A DNA stretch of 6,699 nt, taken from contig JAUSQB010000041.1 of NCBI GenBank assembly GCA_030652715.1, forward strand, positions 1 through 6,699. Direction: 5' to 3'. Positions within the stretch are counted from its first letter, which is position 1. Every line of letters begins with the position of its first letter. This DNA comes from Rugosibacter sp. GTDB lineage: Bacteria > Pseudomonadota > Gammaproteobacteria > Burkholderiales > Rhodocyclaceae. The translations under genes were made by a program, and so were the position numbers. Below, piece after piece: positions 1-5,274 of this stretch. A model generated the notes under the pieces. The model was not told the origin of the DNA. It worked only from the letters and a program-made list of their open reading frames with translations, and did not search any database.

Positions 1-391
1 CGGCGTGTTCGACATCCTGCACCGCGGCCATGTCACCTATCTCGCCCAGGCACGAGCACTGGGCGCAAGCCTGGTCGTCGCGCTGAACAGTGATGCCTCC
101 GTAAAACGCCTCGGCAAGGGCGATGACCGCCCGCTGAACCCGTTGGCCGACCGCGCAGCCGTGGTGGCAGCGCTCGCCAGCGTTGACCTCGTCTCCTGGT
201 TCGACACCGACACGCCGCTGGATCTGATACTCGCGCTGAAGCCCGATGTGCTGGTCAAAGGCGGCGACTGGCCAATCGAGAAAATCGTTGGCTACCGCGA
301 AGTCGCTGGCTGGGGCGGCAGCGTGCACTCCATCCCGTTCATTCATCAAAAATCAACGACTGCGCTACTGGAAAAAATACGTCGATTGTGA
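1..391 (+). CDS. rfaE2: ADP-heptose synthase / D-glycero-beta-D-manno-heptose 1-phosphate adenylyltransferase, 3' part
   Basis: This enzyme transfers AMP from ATP to heptose 1-phosphate, making the activated heptose used for the lipopolysaccharide inner core in the cytoplasm. The window starts inside the gene: base 1 is the last base of a codon and the visible frame begins G-V-F-D-I-L-H-R-G-H. The H-R-G-H is the HxGH nucleotide-binding signature of the cytidylyltransferase/nucleotidyltransferase fold. The S-T-T-A-L-L run near the C-terminus matches the ISST-like motif of the fold. About 129 residues are visible and the standalone enzyme is near 160, so about 30 N-terminal residues are probably missing. 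It could be a standalone RfaE2/HldC or the C-terminal domain of bifunctional HldE. Separate genes are usual in betaproteobacteria, but the window cannot decide. The first fully visible possible start (GTG at 5) is not a real start, because it falls inside the conserved motif. Confidence 0.93.
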   Translation, partial: GVFDILHRGHVTYLAQARALGASLVVALNSDASVKRLGKGDDRPLNPLADRAAVVAALASVDLVSWFDTDTPLDLILALKPDVLVKGGDWPIEKIVGYREVAGWGGSVHSIPFIHQKSTTALLEKIRRL

Positions 392-494
392 ATACTGTAA
401 AAAGTCGGGATTCGTAACACGGCGTGCAGCCGACCTGTTGCGGGGAAATACGCTCAAGAGATAGCAAAGCATCCTAAAAAGAGGGGAATACAGC
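392..494. other. short intergenic region, nothing clear
   Basis: These 103 bases separate the heptose gene from the DUF4153 gene. A small 4-bp dyad (CGGC at 420-423, GCCG at 429-432) has no T-run after it and is too weak to call a terminator. No convincing -35/-10 pair was found. The ribosome binding site of the next gene lies at its 3' end. Confidence 0.5.
481..486 (+). promoter_or_regulatory. ribosome binding site of the DUF4153 gene
   Basis: GAGGGG lies 8 bases before the ATG at 495 and supports that codon as the start. Confidence 0.7.
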
Positions 495-2258
495 ATGTTC
501 AGAAGACTCTTGTTGATTGGTGCTGCACAAGGATGGTGTTTTTGGGGTTTGTGGCAGTCTCATGCGCTAAAAATCTGGCCTGCCACCGACCCGGTGAGCG
601 GGCGAGCAATCCTTTATCTCTCTCTGGCACTGCCTTTGGCGGTTTATCTGTCCGAGGGCATTGCTACGCTCACGCAGCGCCGCCGTTTGCTGCTGCTGGC
701 CTGCGTCGCGATTCTTTTCCCGCTGCTCGGTGCTTACAGCGGATGGATCGATAACATCTCAACCAACCTCAATCCTTTCAGCGGCATACCATTCGCCCGT
801 CCCTCCGATCTATTCGCCGCTGGCATTCTCGGTTTTGTCCTGATTCCCCTGCTCGCCCATGTCGATGCATCGGCGAAACGCTGGCCCTATCACGAACTTT
901 TTGAAACCGCATGGCGCAACATCATTCTTGGCGCCAGCGCCGCCGCATTAACGGGTCTCTTCTGGATGGTGCTATTCGCTGGGTCGGCGCTACTGGGGCT
1001 GATCGGCCTTAAGTTTGCCTTCGAACTGATAACGAAACCAATTTTCGCCATCCCCGTCACCGGCATCGCCTTTGGCACCGCTTTTGCGCTGGCGCTGGCG
1101 CGCGCCGAGATGCTCATCACCTTGCGCAAATTCCAGCTTTCCCTGCTGGCCTGGCTGTTGCCGCTACTGATGGCCTTCATTCTCACCTGGGTCATAGCCT
1201 TGCCTTTCACGGGTGTCGAAGCGCTATTCAAGACCCGCAACGCTGCACTCATTCTGCTCTGGTGCGTAGCACTGGCGATTGGTTTCACCAATGCGGCTTA
1301 TCAGGATGGACAAACGATTCCACCCTATAACAAACTCCTGCGCCGCTTGCTCGCCATGGCATGGATCGCCCTGCCTGTTGTCGTGGGCATTGCCTGGTGG
1401 GCCATGAGCCTGCGCATCCAGCAACACGGCTGGAGCGAAGACCGGGTGTGGGGCATTTTCGTGCTGCTGCTGGCAACGCTTTATGTCATCGGCTACGCAG
1501 CATCTTCACTGCGGCGCAACAGTTGGCTCGGCTCCATTGGCACAACCAATGTCTGCGTTGCGGTGGTGATGTCTCTCGGCCTGATTGCACTGCTCTCTCC
1601 CCTGGCAGATGCGCGGCGCATTGCCGTCGACAGCCAGTTGCAACGTCTGCGCAATCAGACCATTGCGAGCGACAAGTTCGATTTCGACTACCTGCGCTGG
1701 CAGGCCGGGAAATACGGCCAGCAGGCGCTCAACACACTGGCCGCCGGAATAGATCACCCGAATCGCACGATCATCGCCTCCAGAGCAAAACAGATTCTTG
1801 CCCAAAAACAACGCTACCAACTCGAGGCGGAGATCAAATCGCTCACCACCGCCGAACTCAAAACACGGCTGCGCATGCTGCCTGCCGCAGCCAGACCCAG
1901 TGACGCACTTTTGAAAGCGATACAAGTCGAAGCGAAGGATTGGCAGCTACGGCGATGCTTCGATACCGAGTCGCAATGCGCCGTGTGGCTCGTCGATCTG
2001 AATAGCGATGGCGCACAAGAAGCCGTCGTGCTTACCAAAAATACCTGGAATGACTCAGGGAGCGGGAATGCGCGCATCCTGCAAAAGCGGGAGGACAGCT
2101 ATCACATCGTCGGCTCCCTGCAGATTCCCTCCGGGATTCCCTTCAGTCAAAGCATCGAGCAGATTGATCGCGGCGAATTCAGAATTGCTGCTCCGACGTG
2201 GAACGAAGTCGAACTCTCGGGGCAGCGCTTGCGGGTGATGCTGGATAAAAATCACTAA
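495..2258 (+). CDS. DUF4153-type polytopic inner-membrane protein with soluble C-terminal domain
   Basis: The function is unknown. The protein has 587 residues. The first ~375 contain about 11 hydrophobic segments (roughly 4-22, 38-60, 65-85, 105-125, 143-171, 183-207, 217-244, 250-269, 286-307, 319-340, 353-373), a layout I recall for DUF4153 proteins. The remaining ~210 residues are soluble and begin with a D-F-D-Y-L-R-W-Q-A-G-K-Y-G-Q stretch that I associate with this family. Near the end, D501-L-N503-S-D505-G-A-Q-E509 matches the D-x-N/D-x-D-G-x-x-E/D calcium loop found in VCBS/FG-GAP-like repeats. C488 and C495 lie just before it. The positive N-terminus (M-F-R-R) suggests N-in. An odd number of membrane spans would then place the C-terminal domain in the periplasm, where the cysteines could form a disulfide; this topology is inference. 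The start ATG has a GAGGGG Shine-Dalgarno. The gene ends in TAA with no obvious terminator. It sits alone, without a partner that would reveal its role. Confidence 0.8.
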   Translation: MFRRLLLIGAAQGWCFWGLWQSHALKIWPATDPVSGRAILYLSLALPLAVYLSEGIATLTQRRRLLLLACVAILFPLLGAYSGWIDNISTNLNPFSGIPFARPSDLFAAGILGFVLIPLLAHVDASAKRWPYHELFETAWRNIILGASAAALTGLFWMVLFAGSALLGLIGLKFAFELITKPIFAIPVTGIAFGTAFALALARAEMLITLRKFQLSLLAWLLPLLMAFILTWVIALPFTGVEALFKTRNAALILLWCVALAIGFTNAAYQDGQTIPPYNKLLRRLLAMAWIALPVVVGIAWWAMSLRIQQHGWSEDRVWGIFVLLLATLYVIGYAASSLRRNSWLGSIGTTNVCVAVVMSLGLIALLSPLADARRIAVDSQLQRLRNQTIASDKFDFDYLRWQAGKYGQQALNTLAAGIDHPNRTIIASRAKQILAQKQRYQLEAEIKSLTTAELKTRLRMLPAAARPSDALLKAIQVEAKDWQLRRCFDTESQCAVWLVDLNSDGAQEAVVLTKNTWNDSGSGNARILQKREDSYHIVGSLQIPSGIPFSQSIEQIDRGEFRIAAPTWNEVELSGQRLRVMLDKNH

Positions 2259-2483
2259 AAATCCCTGAAGGCGACCCGAAGGCAGTCCACAGCAAAGCGT
2301 TGCTAAAGGTTGCCGCCCGAAAAACGCTCTGGGCAGCTGTCTCTGTTCAGCGACAGAAATATTCCATGAATATCAGCAAGCTACGAGCCGCACAGGCAAT
2401 CCAGTCGGTGCTGTGCGACAGCTGCTTGTCTATTACGGGATACCAAATAAAATTAACTCACTGATTTAAAAAGATTAAATAGA
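2259..2483 (+). promoter_or_regulatory. gene-free upstream control region of the BON gene, with dyads and an AT-rich tract
   Basis: This stretch holds no credible gene. It contains several inverted repeats: AGCAA/TTGCT (2291-2304), CTGTC-N10-GACAG (2337-2356), ATATTC-CAT-GAATAT (2359-2373), CGCACAG-N15-CTGTGCG (2389-2417) and the overlapping GCTGT-GCG-ACAGC (2410-2422). It ends in an AT-rich tract from about 2441. Dyads 90-175 bases before a transcription start, followed by flexible AT-rich DNA, are the usual layout of activator sites for sigma-54 promoters. That these are activator sites is inference. None has a T-run that would make it a clear terminator for the upstream gene. Confidence 0.5.
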
Positions 2484-2499
2484 TTGGCACACGAATTGC
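2484..2499 (+). promoter_or_regulatory. sigma-54 (RpoN) -24/-12 promoter
   Basis: The bases TTGGCAC-ACGAA-TTGC match the RpoN consensus TGGCAC-N5-TTGC. The invariant GG (2486-2487) and GC (2498-2499) are exactly 10 bases apart, the required spacing. Taking the C at 2499 as -12, transcription would start near 2511, giving a leader of about 60 bases before the BON gene's ATG at 2571. A sigma-54 promoter needs an ATP-dependent enhancer-binding activator, which is not encoded in this window. Confidence 0.82.
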
Positions 2500-2557
2500 G
2501 TGGCATCCATTACGTCAAACTTTGGCGTTGTTAACCGATACATTCCAATGACACATT

Positions 2558-2564
2558 GAAAGGA
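2558..2564 (+). promoter_or_regulatory. ribosome binding site of the BON gene
   Basis: GAAAGGA lies 6 bases before the ATG at 2571. It favours that ATG over the in-frame TTG at 2556, which would add five residues and start on top of this site. Confidence 0.75.
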
Positions 2565-2570
2565 AATTCC

Positions 2571-2897
2571 ATGTTATCCATCACTTCGTTATTACGCATT
2601 TCAGCAATATCCCTACTCGCAGCCGGTTCAACCATGAGCCATGCCGCCGATCCCTATCCAGCAACACCTGGCACGACACAGAGCGCGCTCAGCGATTCGG
2701 CCATCACCGCCAGGGTCAAGGAGGCTCTCGCATCGGGTAAATTGATCGGTATCTCAGTGGCAACAGTTAAGGGAATAGTGGCCTTGTCTGGCACAGTAAC
2801 CAGTGAAGATATTCGACGAAAGGCCGGAGAAATCGCGGGCAGTGTGCAAGGAGTCCAGGGCGTAGATACCTCCGCTCTGAATGTTAGTGCCCGCTGA
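2571..2897 (+). CDS. small secreted BON-domain protein
   Basis: The 108-residue product has a signal peptide (residues 1-25): R9, then a hydrophobic core, then a cleavage site after S-H-A before A26-D27. The mature protein of about 83 residues should be periplasmic or cell-surface. A short Pro/Thr-rich spacer leads into a single BON domain (about 42-108), recognisable from the S-D-S-A-I-T-A-R-V-K start, the V-K-G-I-V-A-L-S-G-T-V core and the V-Q-G-V-Q-G-V-D end. BON domains bind membranes or lipids. OsmY, the best-known relative, has two and is a periplasmic stress protein; this protein has only one. The start is ATG 2571 because a Shine-Dalgarno precedes it. The gene stands alone behind a sigma-54 promoter, so it is likely induced by a specific signal rather than made constitutively. 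The trigger and exact function are unknown. The family call is firm, the role is not. Confidence 0.88.
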   Translation: MLSITSLLRISAISLLAAGSTMSHAADPYPATPGTTQSALSDSAITARVKEALASGKLIGISVATVKGIVALSGTVTSEDIRRKAGEIAGSVQGVQGVDTSALNVSAR

Positions 2898-2906
2898 TTG
2901 TCTCGT

Positions 2907-2942
2907 CCTGACTGCCGCGCCTTTTCTGGCATGGCAGTCAGG
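2907..2942 (+). terminator. strong hairpin after the BON gene, possible non-canonical terminator
   Basis: A perfect 10-bp inverted repeat (arms 2907-2916 and 2933-2942) begins 10 bases after the BON stop codon. Its 16-base loop can add an inner GCC/GGC pairing (2919-2921 with 2928-2930). Position and strength suit a transcription end or an RNA-stabilising 3' hairpin. There is no T-run after the stem, so it is not a textbook Rho-independent terminator. Confidence 0.5.
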
Positions 2943-2958
2943 CATGCCAGCGAGGCAT
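2926..2958. repeat. overlapping alternative inverted repeats
   Basis: CTGGCAT (2926-2932) and ATGCCAG (2944-2950) form a perfect 7-bp dyad with an 11-base spacer. It overlaps the preceding 10-bp hairpin and cannot form at the same time. ATGCC (2944-2948) can instead pair with GGCAT (2954-2958). Confidence 0.45.
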
Positions 2959-3004
2959 TCGTCGAACAAAAGTCGGCACTAGCGGTACGGTGCGAAGTTT
3001 TGAA

Positions 3005-3045
3005 GTCGGCTGCAAGAAATGCAGAGCCGACTGCAGGCAGTGCCT
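3005..3045. repeat. hairpin plus overlapping palindromes between convergent genes
   Basis: GTCGGCT (3005-3011) pairs with AGCCGAC (3025-3031). An inner GCA/TGC pairing (3012-3014, 3020-3022) leaves an AGAAA loop and a two-base bulge. Directly next to it are ACTGC-AG-GCAGT (3030-3041) and AGGCA-G-TGCCT (3035-3045). It lies 62 bases past the end of the leftward TAXI gene and could serve as its 3' structure. Neither side has a T-run. Confidence 0.45.
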
Positions 3046-3093
3046 CCCCTTGGCGGACGAAAAAGTGCACCAAACAACGCAAAAAGCAGTGAA

Positions 3094-4425
3094 TCAGCCT
3101 GCTGTGCGCTTCATGATCGTCTCGCGCACCAGCCCGGTATGCTGGCGCAGGGTGTAGAACATGCCGGCAAAGGCCAGTGGCGTGCGAATGCTGCTGACAT
3201 CGGCTTCGATCTCATCCAGCCGCTGCAACCACTCGTCGCGCGTGTGGCGCTGCGGGTCTTCTTCCACTTCGCTTTCAAGGAATTTCAGCTCGCCATATCG
3301 CCGATAAATGCGCGAACGGACGCGCCAGCCGTATAGGCCGGGCGCAAATCTGAAGAGGGGATACAACACGGCCAGAATGGGCACCAGAAGTACCAGCAAC
3401 CGGTCGACCAGAATCGCTGCCCAAAAAGGCAAATAGCGCTGCAAGAAAGGTTTGCCATTGGTGTAATAGCGTACGGCTTCTTGTGCCATGGGAAATTCGC
3501 CATTTCCCTCCATGCGCGGAAACTCGGCCGATTTTTGAAAGACGCCAGGCTCGCCATGTACTTCTCTGGCAGCTTGCAGCAGAAGCCAGAGCAGCGCCGG
3601 GTGCGTATCTTCACGCGCCAGCAGGGTTGCGGTTGTAGAGATCATCTGAATATCACGTGGCGGAATATCCCGCACCAGGTTGATAGCACCGCGAGGCAAA
3701 ACCAGATGTTTGAGATAAGCAAATTGACGCGTATAGGCTTCGGCCTGGGTGATGTCCAGCAAATGCACGCCAGGGCTGTAAAGCAAGGCCCAAACCAGCG
3801 CTGATTGCGTGGGTCCGACAACAAACACCGCATCAATCTCGCCAGTTTGCAATTGCGCTGCGACCTCGAACCCACCGGCTGCAATCAAGGGTGTGTTCTG
3901 CGCGTCAATACCGTTGGCAGAAAGCACCTCCATGGATAAACGCTCGGTACCGCTGCCCACTTGTCCAATCGCCAGGCGCTTGCCTTTGAGGTCCAGCATG
4001 CGAGCGCCCTCTTTGAGTACACCATCACGATAGAAAATCCACAGGGGTTCGTAATACAGTTCGCCCAGCGCAACCAGAGCATCATCATCGCTTTTAGAGA
4101 GTACCGTCCCGCCTTGAATAAACGCAGCATCCACACCAGAACCCGGCTCACGCAGGCGTTGCAGATTTTCTGGCGAACCGGCGGAGGGCTTGGCGACCAG
4201 CTCGACACCATTCTTTGCCAGCACATCTTTATACAAGGCACCAAAACGCTGATAAGCACCGCCTTCGCTACCCGTGCTAATCACCATACGCGCAGGCGGC
4301 GCAGGTTTGATATACCTCGCCGCCACCCAAAAAGCTGCCAGAATCAGCAATAGTGAAGGTATGGCGATAAAGACAACATCGCGCCAGGAGAGCAGTTTCA
4401 GTTTTTCAGGCATGGATAAACGCAT
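3094..4425 (-). CDS. membrane-anchored TAXI-family TRAP-type solute-binding protein
   Basis: The 443-residue product is a TAXI-type (NMT1-like) periplasmic binding protein. An N-terminal membrane segment (about 14-39) serves as an uncleaved anchor. The binding domain starts with V-I-S-T-G-S-E-G-G-A-Y-Q-R-F-G, the typical first ligand loop. It continues through G-S-P-E-N-L-Q-R-L, A-A-F-I-Q-G-G, the D-L-K-G-K-R-L-A-I-G hinge region and G-E-I-D-A-V-F-V-V-G. Unlike soluble TAXI proteins (about 320 residues) it has a second membrane segment (about 334-358) and a charged, probably cytoplasmic tail of about 76 residues rich in Glu/Arg, possibly coiled-coil. No TRAP permease (DctM/DctQ-like) gene is adjacent. 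It may therefore work with a distant permease or act as a sensor; the ligand is unknown. No Shine-Dalgarno is visible before M1 (4425) or M5 (4413), so the start is uncertain. It lies downstream of ssb on the same strand with an 81-base gap. Confidence 0.85.
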   Translation of the reverse strand: MRLSMPEKLKLLSWRDVVFIAIPSLLLILAAFWVAARYIKPAPPARMVISTGSEGGAYQRFGALYKDVLAKNGVELVAKPSAGSPENLQRLREPGSGVDAAFIQGGTVLSKSDDDALVALGELYYEPLWIFYRDGVLKEGARMLDLKGKRLAIGQVGSGTERLSMEVLSANGIDAQNTPLIAAGGFEVAAQLQTGEIDAVFVVGPTQSALVWALLYSPGVHLLDITQAEAYTRQFAYLKHLVLPRGAINLVRDIPPRDIQMISTTATLLAREDTHPALLWLLLQAAREVHGEPGVFQKSAEFPRMEGNGEFPMAQEAVRYYTNGKPFLQRYLPFWAAILVDRLLVLLVPILAVLYPLFRFAPGLYGWRVRSRIYRRYGELKFLESEVEEDPQRHTRDEWLQRLDEIEADVSSIRTPLAFAGMFYTLRQHTGLVRETIMKRTAG

Positions 4426-4506
4426 GGGTCGCAGATGATCGGTTCGGGTTGGCTTGCCTGTTGAATGTTGCTATACGAAACCTGCCGAACCTGGCCCGCC
4501 TACTGG
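4426..4506 (-). other. ssb-TAXI intergenic region with a long-loop inverted repeat
   Basis: These 81 bases hold GGTTCGG (4441-4447) and CCGAACC (4485-4491), a 7-bp dyad separated by 37 bases, with no T-run. It may fold at the 3' end of the ssb transcript or be chance. No clear promoter for the TAXI gene was found. Confidence 0.3.
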
Positions 4507-4983
4507 CTAAAACGGAATATCATCCTCGAAATCATTGAAGTTGCTGCTCGCCTGTGCGGCAGGTGCTGGTTTGCCTGCAGCGGCAGGCGCGGCACCATAA
4601 TTGTTCTCGCGCGGGGGAGCATCGTTTGAGCCCGTACCTGGACTCATGCCTTGTCGGCTACCGAGCATCTGCATCGAGTCGGCCACAATTTCGGTGGTGT
4701 AGTTCGTGTGTCCGTCTTTTTCCCACTTGCGGGTTTTGAGCGAACCTTCGATATACACCTGCGAGCCTTTTTTGAGATATTGCCCGGCGATCTCGGCCAG
4801 CTTGCGGAAGAACACCACACGGTGCCACTCGGTGGCTTCTTTCTTTTCGCCGGTCCCTTTATCTTTCCACGTATCGGTGGTGGCCAGCGTGATATTCACC
4901 ACGGCATCGCCATTGGGCATATAGCGCGATTCAGGGTCTTTACCCAGGTTGCCAACCAGAATGACTTTATTTACTGAGGCCAT
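4507..4983 (-). CDS. ssb: single-stranded DNA-binding protein
   Basis: SSB coats single-stranded DNA during replication, recombination and repair and recruits partner proteins. The 158-residue length is normal. The N-terminal OB-fold (about 1-108) begins [14 protein letters not shown] and keeps the aromatic DNA-stacking residues W39, W53, F59 and W87, plus H54 at the tetramer interface. These equal E. coli W40, W54, F60, W88 and H55. A low-complexity Gly/Ala/Pro/Asn linker (about 110-150) leads to the acidic tip D-F-E-D-D-I-P-F, which binds partner proteins through its terminal Phe. The start is ATG 4983, behind a strong Shine-Dalgarno. The stop is TAG. The gene follows the MFS frame on the same strand with a 45-base gap, so it may be co-transcribed with it. 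ssb near uvrA is a common proteobacterial arrangement. Confidence 0.97.
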   Translation of the reverse strand: MASVNKVILVGNLGKDPESRYMPNGDAVVNITLATTDTWKDKGTGEKKEATEWHRVVFFRKLAEIAGQYLKKGSQVYIEGSLKTRKWEKDGHTNYTTEIVADSMQMLGSRQGMSPGTGSNDAPPRENNYGAAPAAAGKPAPAAQASSNFNDFEDDIPF

Positions 4984-4990
4984 GGCGAAT

Positions 4991-4996
4991 CTCCTT
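4991..4996 (-). promoter_or_regulatory. ribosome binding site of ssb
   Basis: On the minus strand this reads AAGGAG, 7 bases before the ssb ATG. It is a near-perfect Shine-Dalgarno and fixes the start. Confidence 0.85.
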
Positions 4997-5028
4997 CATG
5001 AGAATGTGTTAACGATTTCTTAATTAAA

Positions 5029-5274
5029 TCAGCCTTGGTCGGCCAATAGATTTTTTGCAGGCATTGGCTGGCGAAGCAAAACGGGTCGCATGGTAGCAGC
5101 AGCAACTAGCCAGAGCGTAGTCATTGCGGCCGCAAAAACAAACACGCTTTGCGGGCCAAAGTGCTTCGCCAGCCAACCACCCAGTGCTCCGCCAAAAAAC
5201 AAGCCTAGCGCCTGCGTTGTATTGTATACGCCAAGTGCAGCGCCCTTTGCCCGTGGCGGCGCAACGCGAGAAAT
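5029..5274 (-). pseudogene. 3' part of the MFS gene, beyond an in-frame amber codon
   Basis: Reading on in the same frame after the TAG at 5275-5277 gives 81 codons before TGA (5029-5031). The translation begins I-S-R-V-A-P-P-R-A-K-G-A-A-L-G-V-Y-N and contains two hydrophobic stretches (G-L-F-F-G-G-A-L-G-G-W-L and V-F-V-F-A-A-A-M-T-T-L-W-L-V) that match MFS transmembrane segments 11 and 12. With it, the whole protein would be about 407 residues, the expected MFS length. The coding sense is intact with no frame change, so the interruption is a single nonsense codon. The fragment has no start or ribosome binding site of its own. Confidence 0.85.

Noticed and set aside
890..1291. A 133-codon minus-strand frame inside the DUF4153 gene.
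   Set aside because: It is antisense to the membrane-segment coding region. Its Ser/Ala/Lys/Met-rich composition is typical of a shadow frame.
2366..2464. A 32-codon frame starting ATG AAT ATC AGC on the + strand, between the DUF4153 and BON genes.
   Set aside because: It has no Shine-Dalgarno, overlaps several dyads of the control region, ends within the AT-rich tract before the sigma-54 promoter and has no recognisable motif. It could still be checked by ribosome profiling.
2556..2570. An upstream TTG start for the BON gene, adding five residues (K-G-N-S after the start).
   Set aside because: The ribosome binding site lies inside this extension, and the signal peptide starts naturally at the ATG at 2571.
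5014..5030. AT-rich inverted repeat GATTT-N7-AAATC just upstream of ssb.
   Set aside because: It is short, low in complexity and overlaps the MFS stop codon, so it is likely chance.
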